Source of the DNA: JBAYZQ01 sp041672385
GTDB lineage: Bacteria; Spirochaetota; Spirochaetia; Sphaerochaetales; Sphaerochaetaceae
Length of the DNA stretch: 29,275 bases
Assembly (NCBI GenBank): GCA_041672385.1
Contig: JBAYZQ010000012.1
Location: 1 to 29,275 of the forward strand
Direction of reading: 5' to 3'
Shown here piece by piece: positions 16,776 through 25,143 of the stretch (positions within the stretch are counted from its first letter, which is position 1; every line of letters begins with the position of its first letter). The notes below the pieces were generated by a model. The model searched no databases. It was given only the letters and a program-made list of their open reading frames with translations, and was not told where the DNA came from. A program made the position numbers and the translations under genes.

Positions 16776-17965
16776 GAAAAATTTTGATTTCTTTCATAAT
16801 GGTTTTTAGCTTTTACTCTTGTGTTTTTGCAACGGGATTTAATGTAGGTATTTATAATCTTGATAACGATTTGGGTTTTGATTTAAAAGGATTCTGTTCA
16901 AATTTTTTTCAGTATAAATTTGATATATCCCTAAAGGAAATTCAATATCAAGATGATTTAGATTTGTACAGAAATACTATTTCAAAAAATAACAAAGTTA
17001 AAGAAAGTTATGCTAAAAACACTAAAATTGAAATTAAAAATTTGCCTGAAAGTAAAAAGGAAGATTATAAAAAGATAAATTTTATAGAGTTAAAATATGT
17101 AGAAAATTGTGACTCGTATTTTATTAAGGGTGATAAAGTCTTATTAAAACAATTATGTCTAGATGAAAATTTATCTTTAATAATTATTCCAAAAACTGTG
17201 ATGGTGTCAGGTTTTATTAGATATAGAATTTTCGTTTATAACAATTTAGAAGATAGCTTTAGTTTAGTTTATGACCGTCTAATAACAAAAAATCAATTAG
17301 AATTAGAAGAAGATGATCTTTTAAATAGTTTTTTACCGGTTTTTTATGATGAATATTGCCTTGTTAGTATTTTAGGTGAAAATTTAAATTTAACTTTGGT
17401 TACACCAGGTAATTATATAATTCATGATAATTTAGTTATTCTTCCTTCAGGGGAATATAAAATTGAAAACTATTCTTTTTCAATAAAAAAAGAAAAAAAT
17501 CTTGAAATTAGTATAGAAGGAAAAAAAGAAGTTGCTGAAAACATATTAATGAATAGTAAAATTGGTAATCTAGAACTTTTGGTTAATAATTATTTACAAT
17601 TTAAAACTCCTTTTAAATTAGATGAAATTGAAGTTCCTTATACAATAAAAGTTACTAAAAAAGGTTTTAAAGACAGTATTATGGAAGTTTCTGACAATTC
17701 AAGTAATTTTGAATTTGATTTGAGCCCTTCTTGGATTGTAACTCAAAATAAATTTGAAGAGTCTAGAAAGGAATTTTACAATTCATTTGCTCTTTCAATT
17801 GGATTATTTGCCCTAAGAGTAGTTTCTAAATCCTTGAAAGAAGACAATTTTAAACTGTATAGTGGAATTGATAGTTTTATTTACGGAGTTTCGATTATTA
17901 ATTTGCTAAACGTAGCAAACAAACTTTTTATTTACTATAAATCAAGTGCATTTTTAGCACCATAA
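16772..17965 (+). CDS. Exported protein with PEGA-like segment, unknown function
   Basis: A 397-residue protein I do not recognise. The N-terminus MRKILISFIMVFSFYSCVFA is a secretion signal. It could be cut by signal peptidase I after Ala20 or, because FYSC fits a loose spirochaetal lipobox, lipidated at Cys17. Near 275-310 the stretch VPYTIKVTKKGFKDSI resembles a PEGA-type beta-sandwich repeat common in surface-associated proteins. The last 70 residues hold one or two hydrophobic helices (FALSIGLFALRVV; FIYGVSIINLLNVANKLF), so the C-terminus may be membrane-associated. I start at the ATG at 16772, which overlaps the prfB stop as ATGA and follows an AAGGTGG site; an in-frame start 18 bases earlier would lie inside prfB. 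Lies between prfB and ftsY in the same run. Confidence 0.8.
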   Translation: MRKILISFIMVFSFYSCVFATGFNVGIYNLDNDLGFDLKGFCSNFFQYKFDISLKEIQYQDDLDLYRNTISKNNKVKESYAKNTKIEIKNLPESKKEDYKKINFIELKYVENCDSYFIKGDKVLLKQLCLDENLSLIIIPKTVMVSGFIRYRIFVYNNLEDSFSLVYDRLITKNQLELEEDDLLNSFLPVFYDEYCLVSILGENLNLTLVTPGNYIIHDNLVILPSGEYKIENYSFSIKKEKNLEISIEGKKEVAENILMNSKIGNLELLVNNYLQFKTPFKLDEIEVPYTIKVTKKGFKDSIMEVSDNSSNFEFDLSPSWIVTQNKFEESRKEFYNSFALSIGLFALRVVSKSLKEDNFKLYSGIDSFIYGVSIINLLNVANKLFIYYKSSAFLAP

Positions 17966-17977
17966 GTTGAGGTTTAC

Positions 17978-18823
17978 ATGAAATTTGGATTTGGGAAAAA
18001 AATAGCAGATTTATTCTCTTTCGGAAGAAAGTTAGATGAATCTTTTTTTGAAGAATTGGAAGATATTTTAATTGAAGGAGATTTTGGCTCTACAAATACT
18101 TTTAAGATTAGTGATGAAGTCAAGGAAAAAAAACCTAAAACAAAAGAAGAACTGACAGATATGGTAAAAACAATAATTGAAAATCAAATAAAGCCTTTAA
18201 AGATTGATTTAGTGGAAGGTAGCACAAATGTTTTTCTTATATTGGGAGTTAACGGTGTTGGTAAAACAACTACAATTGCTAAACTTGCAACTTACTACAA
18301 GAATCAAGGTAAATCCGTGGTAATGGCTGCTGGTGATACTTTTAGAGCAGGTGCAATTGATCAATTGAAAATTCATTCTGAACGATGTAACTGTAGAATC
18401 GTTCACCAAGCTCCAGGAAGTGACCCAGGTGCAGTTATTTACGATGCTTTAACAAGTGGTATAGCAAAAAAAGATGACTTGATTTTGTGTGATACAGCTG
18501 GAAGACTTCATAATAAAGAGAATTTAATGAAAGAGTTACAAAAGATTAACAAAATTATTAGTTCTAGAATTGATACTAATTGTTATCATAAATTACTAGT
18601 ACTTGATGCAACTACAGGACAAAATATCATAAGCCAAGTTAATCTTTTTAATAAGGCAATTGATATTGATGGATTAATTTTAACAAAATATGATAGTTCG
18701 TCCAAAGCTGGGGCTTTGGTTCAAGCTGGTTTTCCCATTGCTTTTGTAGGAACCGGAGAATCTTATTCTGATTTAGAAGTTTTTGATAAAAATAAATTCT
18801 TGGATCAGCTATTGAGTTTATAA
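17978..18823 (+). CDS. ftsY: Signal recognition particle receptor FtsY
   Basis: GTPase that docks SRP-ribosome complexes at the inner membrane. The 281 residues comprise the short NG core only: a helical N domain (about 1-80), then G1 GVNGVGKTTT (90-99), DTFRAGAIDQL (120-130), DTAGR (172-176) and the G4 position TKYD (236-239; commonly TKLD), then GTGESYSDLEVFD. The acidic A domain that helps E. coli FtsY reach the membrane is missing, as in many bacteria; the Phe/Lys-rich first 18 residues may do this instead. It is not Ffh, because there is no methionine-rich M domain. GAGG at 17969-17972 precedes the ATG. The neighbours encode exported and lipoprotein-sorting proteins. Confidence 0.95.
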   Translation: MKFGFGKKIADLFSFGRKLDESFFEELEDILIEGDFGSTNTFKISDEVKEKKPKTKEELTDMVKTIIENQIKPLKIDLVEGSTNVFLILGVNGVGKTTTIAKLATYYKNQGKSVVMAAGDTFRAGAIDQLKIHSERCNCRIVHQAPGSDPGAVIYDALTSGIAKKDDLILCDTAGRLHNKENLMKELQKINKIISSRIDTNCYHKLLVLDATTGQNIISQVNLFNKAIDIDGLILTKYDSSSKAGALVQAGFPIAFVGTGESYSDLEVFDKNKFLDQLLSL

Positions 18824-18826
18824 TCT

Positions 18827-19825
18827 ATGAAAAAAGTAATTATTTTTCTTATTTGTTTGTTTTTAGGATTTTCAGTTTTTGCTGATTTGGTAAACTCCAA
18901 TATTTTAGGCCAAGTAGTTGATTTAAACTCAGATTATAAATTGCAAGTTGGAGATAAAATTTTTTCTTATTTTCCGGAAAATCCATCACTTGAAGGAAAA
19001 AAGAGTACAAATATTCTTTTCTATAAAGACAAACAAATTAAGGTTTTTGAATATTATTTAGCTTTTAAAGAAAATCATGAGAATAGGTGTGAAGTAAGTA
19101 TTAACTTAACAAATGGGAAAAGGATTAAAGATTTCTATTTAGATGGATATAAAACAAAAAGAATCTTTGATGGAGGAAAATCAGTTGTAACTACCAATTA
19201 TTTTTATACTAATGGTTATTTGAGTTATGAAACTATTAGTAAAGAAGATTCTCTTAAATTTATTTATTTTTATAGAAATAATCTAGATCAAAGCCTAATT
19301 GCTATGAAAGTATATGAATCGGATAATCAGTATTTAGTTTTAGTAAATAAGAATTATCAAGTAGAGAATGGTAAACTGATTACAAAAGGTAACAATGGCT
19401 TATATATTACTCAAGATTTAAATAGTCCAGAGGTAAAGTTTAGTAATGAAAATGATAAATTTACCGTAACTGAAGTAGATAAAAAAGATAATTTACTAAC
19501 AAATATAAAAGTTTTCAATAATCAAGGTTTACAAGAAAGTTTAGAGAAAAAAAAAGATAATGAAATTATTTATAATAAAAATTATACTTATTTAGAAAAT
19601 GAACTAGTAAAGACAATTGAAATCGAGAGTGATAAAACAACAATAAATGAATATGAAAACAATGTTCTTAAAAAACAGACAATTAAAGAAAATGATGTTA
19701 CAATTAAGATAGTTAATTATAATGAAGATAAGGTAGTAGAAACTTTATTTGAAAAAGGTGAAGCTTTTGCAAATGTTACATATGGACCAGATAGAATCAA
19801 AATTCTTTCCATCGATTATTTATAG
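18827..19825 (+). CDS. Exported protein of unknown function ahead of the Lol-type transporter genes
   Basis: A 332-residue secreted protein without a recognised domain. MKKVIIFLICLFLGFSVFA is a clean signal peptide with predicted cleavage after Ala19; no lipobox cysteine follows, so the mature protein should be periplasmic or outer-membrane associated. The C-terminal half has loosely repeated strand-turn units rich in Tyr, Asn and Lys (YNKNYTYLENELVKTIE; INEYENNVLKKQTIKE), like YD- or MORN-type beta repeats. The start lies three bases after the ftsY stop with no obvious Shine-Dalgarno, so it may depend on coupling. Eight bases separate it from the first permease gene. Its position suggests a role in envelope or lipoprotein traffic, for instance as a periplasmic partner of the transporter, but nothing in the sequence proves that. 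Confidence 0.75.
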   Translation: MKKVIIFLICLFLGFSVFADLVNSNILGQVVDLNSDYKLQVGDKIFSYFPENPSLEGKKSTNILFYKDKQIKVFEYYLAFKENHENRCEVSINLTNGKRIKDFYLDGYKTKRIFDGGKSVVTTNYFYTNGYLSYETISKEDSLKFIYFYRNNLDQSLIAMKVYESDNQYLVLVNKNYQVENGKLITKGNNGLYITQDLNSPEVKFSNENDKFTVTEVDKKDNLLTNIKVFNNQGLQESLEKKKDNEIIYNKNYTYLENELVKTIEIESDKTTINEYENNVLKKQTIKENDVTIKIVNYNEDKVVETLFEKGEAFANVTYGPDRIKILSIDYL

Positions 19826-19832
19826 GTAGATT

Positions 19833-21026
19833 ATGTATTTATTAAAAATGGCATTCCGTTATTCATTTTCAAAGCAAAACAAACAAAGGCAAACCAATAT
19901 AATGATTATCATAGGTATTGCCCTTGGCTTTACCGCTTTTATTATTGTTATAGGATTAATGAATAGTCTTCAAAAAGGTCAGTTAGATAGTTTGAAGGCT
20001 CTAGAATCCTTTGATATCATTGTAGAAGATGCTACACAAGCAGATATTAATCAAATAAAGGATATAGAGGGCGTAGAAACAGCTTTCTATTTCTATGAAA
20101 CTCCTGCGATAGCGGTAAATATTAGTTCTGGTCAAAGTACTTATTTGAGAATTAGAGCTTTTGAAAATGATATAATTTTAAAAAATACAAGATTTGAAAA
20201 TTTTCTTAAATGGACTTTTGAAAAACCTTCTTCAATTTCAAATTTAGCTATTGCTCATGGAGTTGCTTTAAACCTAGGCGCAAAATTTGATTCTGAATTA
20301 AAACTTACGATTTTAAAAAAAGGGAAAACAGCTACTTTGATGCCTTATAATTTTACAAGTAAGGTTGATTCAATCTTTTATACAGGGATTTCTGAAATTA
20401 ACAACTCAACAATTTATTTTAATTACAATATACTTGAAGAATATCTTGGCTTGGAGGAACGAAAAATTGGCATTTTACTTAGTTCTGATAAATATTTAGA
20501 AAGTGTAGCTAGTCAATTGCCAAATTCAATAACTTGGAAAAAATATAATGCTTCCTTATATCAGGCCTTACTATTAGAAAAATTTATTGTGTTTTTGTTT
20601 TTAAGTTTTATTTTGATTATAGTTTGTGTAAATTTGAAGAATTCAACCAAGAGGATGATTAAAAACAAGCAAACGGAGAGTGCTATATTATGCACTTTTG
20701 GTATGACTAAAAAAAAGGTAACTTTCATATATAGTTATCAAGCTTTTTTTATTAGTATTATAGCTCTTATTTTGGGGTCTTTAATCAGCTCATTGATTGC
20801 TCAAAATCTAAAAAAAATCTTCAGGTTTATAAGCCAAGTGATATTTATATTAAGTGGAAGGACTTCAATTTTTTCATTTCTTCCAGTTCAAATAATAATA
20901 AGTAGCAAAGAAATAATTTTATTTTCAATTTTTATACTCTTTTTTACCTGGTTTTTTACTCAAATTGGTTTAAGACCTTTTAGAAAAAGTGAAATAATGG
21001 GGGTGATTAGACATGAAAAAAATTAA
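19833..21026 (+). CDS. LolC/LolE-family ABC transporter permease
   Basis: A 397-residue FtsX/MacB-fold permease. One TM helix near the N-terminus (IMIIIGIALGFTAFIIVIGL) is followed by a large periplasmic domain (about 45-250), then three more helices (FIVFLFLSFILIIVCV; AFFISIIALILGSLI; IILFSIFILFFTWFF). TESAILCTFGMTKKKV is the cytoplasmic coupling loop typical of LolC/E (ELAILRALG-like). In Lol systems this protein works with a second permease and LolD to extract lipoproteins from the inner membrane. The ATG is preceded by AGGTAG overlapping the previous stop. Its 3' end overlaps the ATPase gene by 14 bases. A MacB-like export role is an alternative, since I see no LolA or LolB in the window. 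Confidence 0.88.
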   Translation: MYLLKMAFRYSFSKQNKQRQTNIMIIIGIALGFTAFIIVIGLMNSLQKGQLDSLKALESFDIIVEDATQADINQIKDIEGVETAFYFYETPAIAVNISSGQSTYLRIRAFENDIILKNTRFENFLKWTFEKPSSISNLAIAHGVALNLGAKFDSELKLTILKKGKTATLMPYNFTSKVDSIFYTGISEINNSTIYFNYNILEEYLGLEERKIGILLSSDKYLESVASQLPNSITWKKYNASLYQALLLEKFIVFLFLSFILIIVCVNLKNSTKRMIKNKQTESAILCTFGMTKKKVTFIYSYQAFFISIIALILGSLISSLIAQNLKKIFRFISQVIFILSGRTSIFSFLPVQIIISSKEIILFSIFILFFTWFFTQIGLRPFRKSEIMGVIRHEKN

Positions 21027-21711
21027 TAATGATTCAATTATTGAATTAGTAAATTTATCAAAGACCTTTAATTCGGGAACTAAACTTGAATTAAATATTA
21101 TAAAAAATATTAATCTAAAATTTTATCAAGCTCTTTCTTATTCAATAACAGGGAAAAGTGGAACTGGAAAGAGTACTTTACTTCAAATTATAGGTGGGTT
21201 AGATGAACCCACAGAGGGTAAGGTTTTAGTTAGAGGACAAGATTATTCAAATTTAAATGATAATCAAAAATCAAAAATTCGAAATCAAAAATTTGGATAT
21301 ATTTTTCAAAACAATTTATTATTAGAAGATTTTAATGTGTTAGAGAATGTTATGATGCCTTTTTTAATTTTTGGTAAAAAGAAAGAGGATTGTTTAGAAA
21401 GGGCAAAAAGTCTTCTAGATAGAGTGGGACTTATTCCTAAAATCAATAAAATGCCAAATATTTTAAGTGGTGGAGAAAAACAAAGAGTTTCCGTATGTCG
21501 TTCTCTAATTAACAAACCCGAATTAATTTTGGCTGATGAACCAACGGGTTCTCTTGATGAAGAAAATGCCAAAATCATTGAAGATCTTCTATTTTCTTTG
21601 GTAAGAGAAGAAAGAGTAAGTCTTTTACTTGTAACTCACAATAAGGAATTTGCTGATAAAGCTGATAAGAAATATATTTTGAGAAATAGGGGTTTAGAAT
21701 ATGAGGAGTAA
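21013..21711 (+). CDS. lolD: LolD-family ABC transporter ATPase
   Basis: A 232-residue ATP-binding subunit. Walker A is GKSGTGKST (47-55), the Q-loop glutamine is in YIFQNNLLL (Gln99), the signature is LSGGEKQRV (151-159), Walker B with catalytic Glu is LILADEPTGSLDE (171-183), and the switch histidine is in LVTHNKEF. The Q-loop context and short length place it in the LolD/MacB/FtsE group (MacB also carries its own permease domain, which is absent here). The start at 21013 lies inside the first permease gene with a GGGGGTG site at about 20999-21005. The permease genes on both sides complete a heteromeric LolCDE-type transporter, which drives release of lipoproteins from the inner membrane. 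Confidence 0.92.
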   Translation: MKKINNDSIIELVNLSKTFNSGTKLELNIIKNINLKFYQALSYSITGKSGTGKSTLLQIIGGLDEPTEGKVLVRGQDYSNLNDNQKSKIRNQKFGYIFQNNLLLEDFNVLENVMMPFLIFGKKKEDCLERAKSLLDRVGLIPKINKMPNILSGGEKQRVSVCRSLINKPELILADEPTGSLDEENAKIIEDLLFSLVREERVSLLLVTHNKEFADKADKKYILRNRGLEYEE

Positions 21712-21714
21712 AAA

Positions 21715-22881
21715 TTGAATCATTTTGTTTTATTCTGGGCCAAAAGAATATTGAAAGATAAAAGTATTTTTTTGGGAAATTTGATCCTCATTATTTTAAT
21801 AACTATTCCTTTAGTTTGTAGTTTAGTTTTTGTAAATAGTATGATTGATGGAATTACGGATAAGTATATTTTTCTTTCTGATGGACATATTTCTATTTCT
21901 TCTGCTGAAGTTTTAAATAATATTGAAAATGATGCTATCATTTCAATAAATCCAGTGGAAAAATTATTTTGTGTTGTTTACTCAAAAGAAAAAACTGCAA
22001 ATGTAATTATCAAAGGTGTTCAACCTGATTATTTTAATGATCTTCGCTCTAAAGAAATTAGGTTTGAGAAAGAAACCTCAAAAGAAGGAAATCTAAATTC
22101 AGCTTTTATTAGTAGAACTTTAGCTGATAAGCTTTCAATTGAAGTTGGCGATAAAATGGCAATGATGATAATGAGCACTCAAAATCAGGTAGTTAGACCT
22201 GTAATTGTTAAAATAGGAAAAATTTTTACAACAGGTTACGATCAATTAGATTCAAATTTAATTTTTATCAATTATGAGTATGCTAAAACTTTAACAAAAA
22301 AAACAACTTTTAATTATGAGATTATTTGTAATACCAATGATGTTAATCAATTAACTGAAATAGCCAAGCAAATTCAAATAGAAAATCCAAGTATTAACTA
22401 TAATACTTGGAATCAAGAGAATGAATCTGTTTATTCCAATTTTATAAATAGTCAACAAATTATTTCAATAATTTTTGCCTTAATAATAATTATGGCTTGT
22501 TTTTATTCTGCAAATGTTGCTCACAGTACGATTCAGAAAAATTTCAATTCTATTGCCATTTTAAAAATTTTAGGAACAAGTGATAAAAAAATTAAACAAA
22601 CTACTTTTTTGAGTGTTTTTTCAATTACAGTTTTAGGTAATCTTACTGGCATAATTCTGGGAATAATTCTATCTTTTTCTCTTAATCCTTTATTCTTTTG
22701 GCTTTCAACAAGAGGAATAGAAGCATTTTCATTTTATCTTTTAGATTTTAATCTTGTTATTCCTTATACTAGACTATTTCTTTTTGGTCTTTTTATGTTA
22801 TTTGTTTCATCGCTATCAATTTTGTATTCTTTAAGAATTGTTAAGAAAATCAGTCCTATGCGGTTGTTTCAAAGTACATAA
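21715..22881 (+). CDS. LolC/LolE-family ABC transporter permease (second)
   Basis: A 388-residue FtsX-fold permease with the same plan as the first: an N-terminal TM helix (FLGNLILIILITIPLVCSLVF), a periplasmic domain (about 45-250), then three helices (IISIIFALIIIMACFYS; FSITVLGNLTGIILGIIL; LFLFGLFMLFVSSLSILY). The coupling loop reads NSIAILKILGTSDKKIKQ, close to the LolC/E consensus. The start is a TTG with AGGAG six bases upstream, overlapping the end of the ATPase gene; no ATG lies early enough to keep the first TM helix. The two permeases differ clearly in sequence, so this is a heterodimeric type rather than LolF2. Confidence 0.88.
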   Translation: MNHFVLFWAKRILKDKSIFLGNLILIILITIPLVCSLVFVNSMIDGITDKYIFLSDGHISISSAEVLNNIENDAIISINPVEKLFCVVYSKEKTANVIIKGVQPDYFNDLRSKEIRFEKETSKEGNLNSAFISRTLADKLSIEVGDKMAMMIMSTQNQVVRPVIVKIGKIFTTGYDQLDSNLIFINYEYAKTLTKKTTFNYEIICNTNDVNQLTEIAKQIQIENPSINYNTWNQENESVYSNFINSQQIISIIFALIIIMACFYSANVAHSTIQKNFNSIAILKILGTSDKKIKQTTFLSVFSITVLGNLTGIILGIILSFSLNPLFFWLSTRGIEAFSFYLLDFNLVIPYTRLFLFGLFMLFVSSLSILYSLRIVKKISPMRLFQST

Positions 22882-22893
22882 AAATATTATATT
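22864..22893 (+). promoter_or_regulatory. Possible promoter giving a leaderless rnz transcript
   Basis: TTGTTT (22864-22869) and TATATT (22888-22893) are 18 bases apart, and the -10 ends six bases before the ATG of rnz at 22900. No ribosome-binding sequence precedes that ATG. Transcription would start at about the A of the start codon. The elements are AT-rich and could be chance, and read-through from the lol genes is also possible. Confidence 0.35.
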
Positions 22894-22899
22894 TACATT

Positions 22900-23823
22900 A
22901 TGAATTTTGATGTATTTATTCTCGGAACCAGTGGCATGATGCCTTTGCCTAATCGGTTTTTAACTTCGGCTATGGTTCGAAGAAATGGTGAATTATTTTT
23001 ATTTGACTGTGGTGAAGGAAATCAAATCTCTTTGAAAATGTTAAATCTTCATTGGAAAAGAATTTCTTCCATTTTTATTAGTCATATGCATGCTGATCAT
23101 GTTACAGGTTTACCTGGTTTGTTAATGTTAACTTCCCAGGTAGATAGAACTGAACCTCTACATATTTATGGAACAAAAAAATTAAAAGAGTATATTGAGT
23201 TTAATAGAAAAATACTTGAAATGTATATTAACTACGAAATTATTTATCACATCATTTCTCCTGGTATAATTTTAGAAACAGATGAGTTTACAGTGAGTGC
23301 TATACCTTTACTCCATTCTAAACCATGTTTTGGTTTTATTTTTGAAGAAAAAACAAGGCCAGGAGTATTTTTTCCGCAAAAGGCAGTTGACTTAGGAGTT
23401 CCTGTGGGTGAAATGTTTGGAAAATTACAAAGAGGAGAAAGTATACAACTGGAGAATGGAAATATTGTTAATCCGAAAGATGTTATGGGAGAACCCAGAG
23501 TAGGTAGGAAATTTTCATATATCACCGATTCCCTTTACTTAAGTTACCTTTCTGAATATGTGAGAAATTCTGATTTGTTAATTTGTGAAGGTATGTTTTG
23601 TAATGATTTAGCAGCTGATGCAGCTGAGAAGAAACACATGACTAGTACTCAAGCTGCTTTAATTGCAAGAGATGCTAATGTTAAGAAACTAGCCTTAATA
23701 CATTATAGTCCTCGGTATACGGAAAAAGAACTTCAAAAACTTGGCGATGAAGCCAAATTAATATTTCCAAATACTACCTTAAGTAAAGATAGAATGATTT
23801 TTAATATTCCATTAAAAAACTAA
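22900..23823 (+). CDS. rnz: Ribonuclease Z
   Basis: Zinc endonuclease that trims the 3' trailer from tRNA precursors. The 307 residues have the metallo-beta-lactamase fold: LGTSGMMPLPNR at the N-terminus, LFDCGEG (34-40), the zinc motif HMHADHVTGLPGL (His62, His64, Asp66, His67), PLLHSKPCFGF, the second-zinc Asp in YITDSLYL, HMTSTQAALIARDA, and the last ligand in LALIHYSPRY. The length and the HxxST...A block match the bacterial short form. The end overlaps the convergent membrane-protein gene by four bases. tRNA genes are not in the window, but pcnB, thiI and three synthetases make this a tRNA-rich neighbourhood in function. Confidence 0.95.
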   Translation: MNFDVFILGTSGMMPLPNRFLTSAMVRRNGELFLFDCGEGNQISLKMLNLHWKRISSIFISHMHADHVTGLPGLLMLTSQVDRTEPLHIYGTKKLKEYIEFNRKILEMYINYEIIYHIISPGIILETDEFTVSAIPLLHSKPCFGFIFEEKTRPGVFFPQKAVDLGVPVGEMFGKLQRGESIQLENGNIVNPKDVMGEPRVGRKFSYITDSLYLSYLSEYVRNSDLLICEGMFCNDLAADAAEKKHMTSTQAALIARDANVKKLALIHYSPRYTEKELQKLGDEAKLIFPNTTLSKDRMIFNIPLKN

Positions 23824-25070
23824 ATAGCTAAAGCCTCTTTTATTTCAAGATAGTCATTTTTCTTTCCAATTATTCGATATTGTAAGTCAAATTTATTGAT
23901 TATTTTTTCAACTTCAAATTTATTATAGAAAGGTAAAATAAAAAGGGTTTTGTTTTTTAAAATAAAACATTCACATCCTTCATTAAATTCTCCAGATAAT
24001 TTTTCTGATAGTTGAGTATTTAATTCAATGGTAAAAAAGCATATTTCATAATCCAATCTAATAGCACTTGAAAGTTCTTCTTTTATATATTTTTCAAAAG
24101 TAAAATACGTTTTTTTCAAATCGTTTTTGTAAAATATTCCTTTAGGTTGAGGATCACTTCCAATTATTTTTAAATCTTCTTCATTAAGATCAGCTTCAAT
24201 TTGATCATTTGTAAATTTTACCGGTTTTAAATCTATGCTGGGATAAATAAAATTTTTATCTTCTTCTATGTTTTGTTCTTTGGATTCAATAATAAATTTT
24301 TCAGGTATTTCTATTTCTTGGCTATCAATTTTTAAAGTTAAATCTTCCATATCTTCAGAAAAAGAGTCAATAATATGATCAATTATCTCATCTGTAGATG
24401 TAATCTCAACTGCAACTTTTTTTTTTACTTCTTCTTTAATTTCAACTACAGGAATAGGTGTTTTAACTTCTGGAACAGAACATAACTCTTCAACTTTTGA
24501 AAGCAAATCCTCGTTTTGTTCCTCGACTCTTATTTCATCATCTTCAGCATAAAAATAAACATTAGGAAACTCTGAAATAAAATTTTTCTTATAAGGCTTT
24601 TCTAAATTTTCTTCACTAACCTCAGCTAATTCCATTTCCATTTTACGTTTAATAATATTTTCTTTTTCTTTGCGTGTATAGTATTCTTTTTCTTTTTCAG
24701 TTTTAGGATTAGGTTCTTCATCTATAATTCTGAATAAATTATCATCAGCAGGATTTAACTGTTTACGTATGAGTTTATCAGCCTCTGTGTTTTCTATAAC
24801 TTTAGTAAAAATTTTATTTCTATGCTTTTCTTCTATTATTGTCCCAATTAAAAGTAAAATAAGACCCATTATAAAAGGTCCTATGATTTTGGATAGTTGA
24901 ATAATTTGAATTTTAGCTACTTGAGAAGCTTTTGAAATTATTTGGAAATATTCTGGGGGATAAATAAATTTCAAAGTTAGTAAAGTAAGGATTACAAGTA
25001 CAATTAAAGTTGAGAAAATTACAATTAAAACTTCTACTCCACTTAAATTGTTTTTGCTCTCTTTTGCCAT
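23820..25070 (-). CDS. Two-TM acidic protein with GGDEF-like remnant
   Basis: A 416-residue protein of unknown function. Two TM helices lie near the N-terminus (VLIVIFSTLIVLVILTLLTL, 14-33; FIMGLILLLIGTIIE, about 66-80). A long Glu/Lys-rich, low-complexity stretch follows (about 85-310), probably unstructured. The last 100 residues (YFTFEKYIKEELSSAIRLDY, then FFTIELN and FEVEKIINKF) look like the first half of a GGDEF fold, but the GGDEF signature and metal-binding residues are missing, so it should not make cyclic-di-GMP. A signal-binding or scaffold role is possible. The ATG has a GGGGG site upstream. Divergent from the FtsB-like gene across 73 bp, so the two may share regulation. Confidence 0.8.
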   Translation of the reverse strand: MAKESKNNLSGVEVLIVIFSTLIVLVILTLLTLKFIYPPEYFQIISKASQVAKIQIIQLSKIIGPFIMGLILLLIGTIIEEKHRNKIFTKVIENTEADKLIRKQLNPADDNLFRIIDEEPNPKTEKEKEYYTRKEKENIIKRKMEMELAEVSEENLEKPYKKNFISEFPNVYFYAEDDEIRVEEQNEDLLSKVEELCSVPEVKTPIPVVEIKEEVKKKVAVEITSTDEIIDHIIDSFSEDMEDLTLKIDSQEIEIPEKFIIESKEQNIEEDKNFIYPSIDLKPVKFTNDQIEADLNEEDLKIIGSDPQPKGIFYKNDLKKTYFTFEKYIKEELSSAIRLDYEICFFTIELNTQLSEKLSGEFNEGCECFILKNKTLFILPFYNKFEVEKIINKFDLQYRIIGKKNDYLEIKEALAI

Positions 25071-25143
25071 AAACTACCCCCACTTTACTAAGTTCTTACA
25101 AATATATACTATACTAATCATATTATATAGAATCTAAGGGAAT

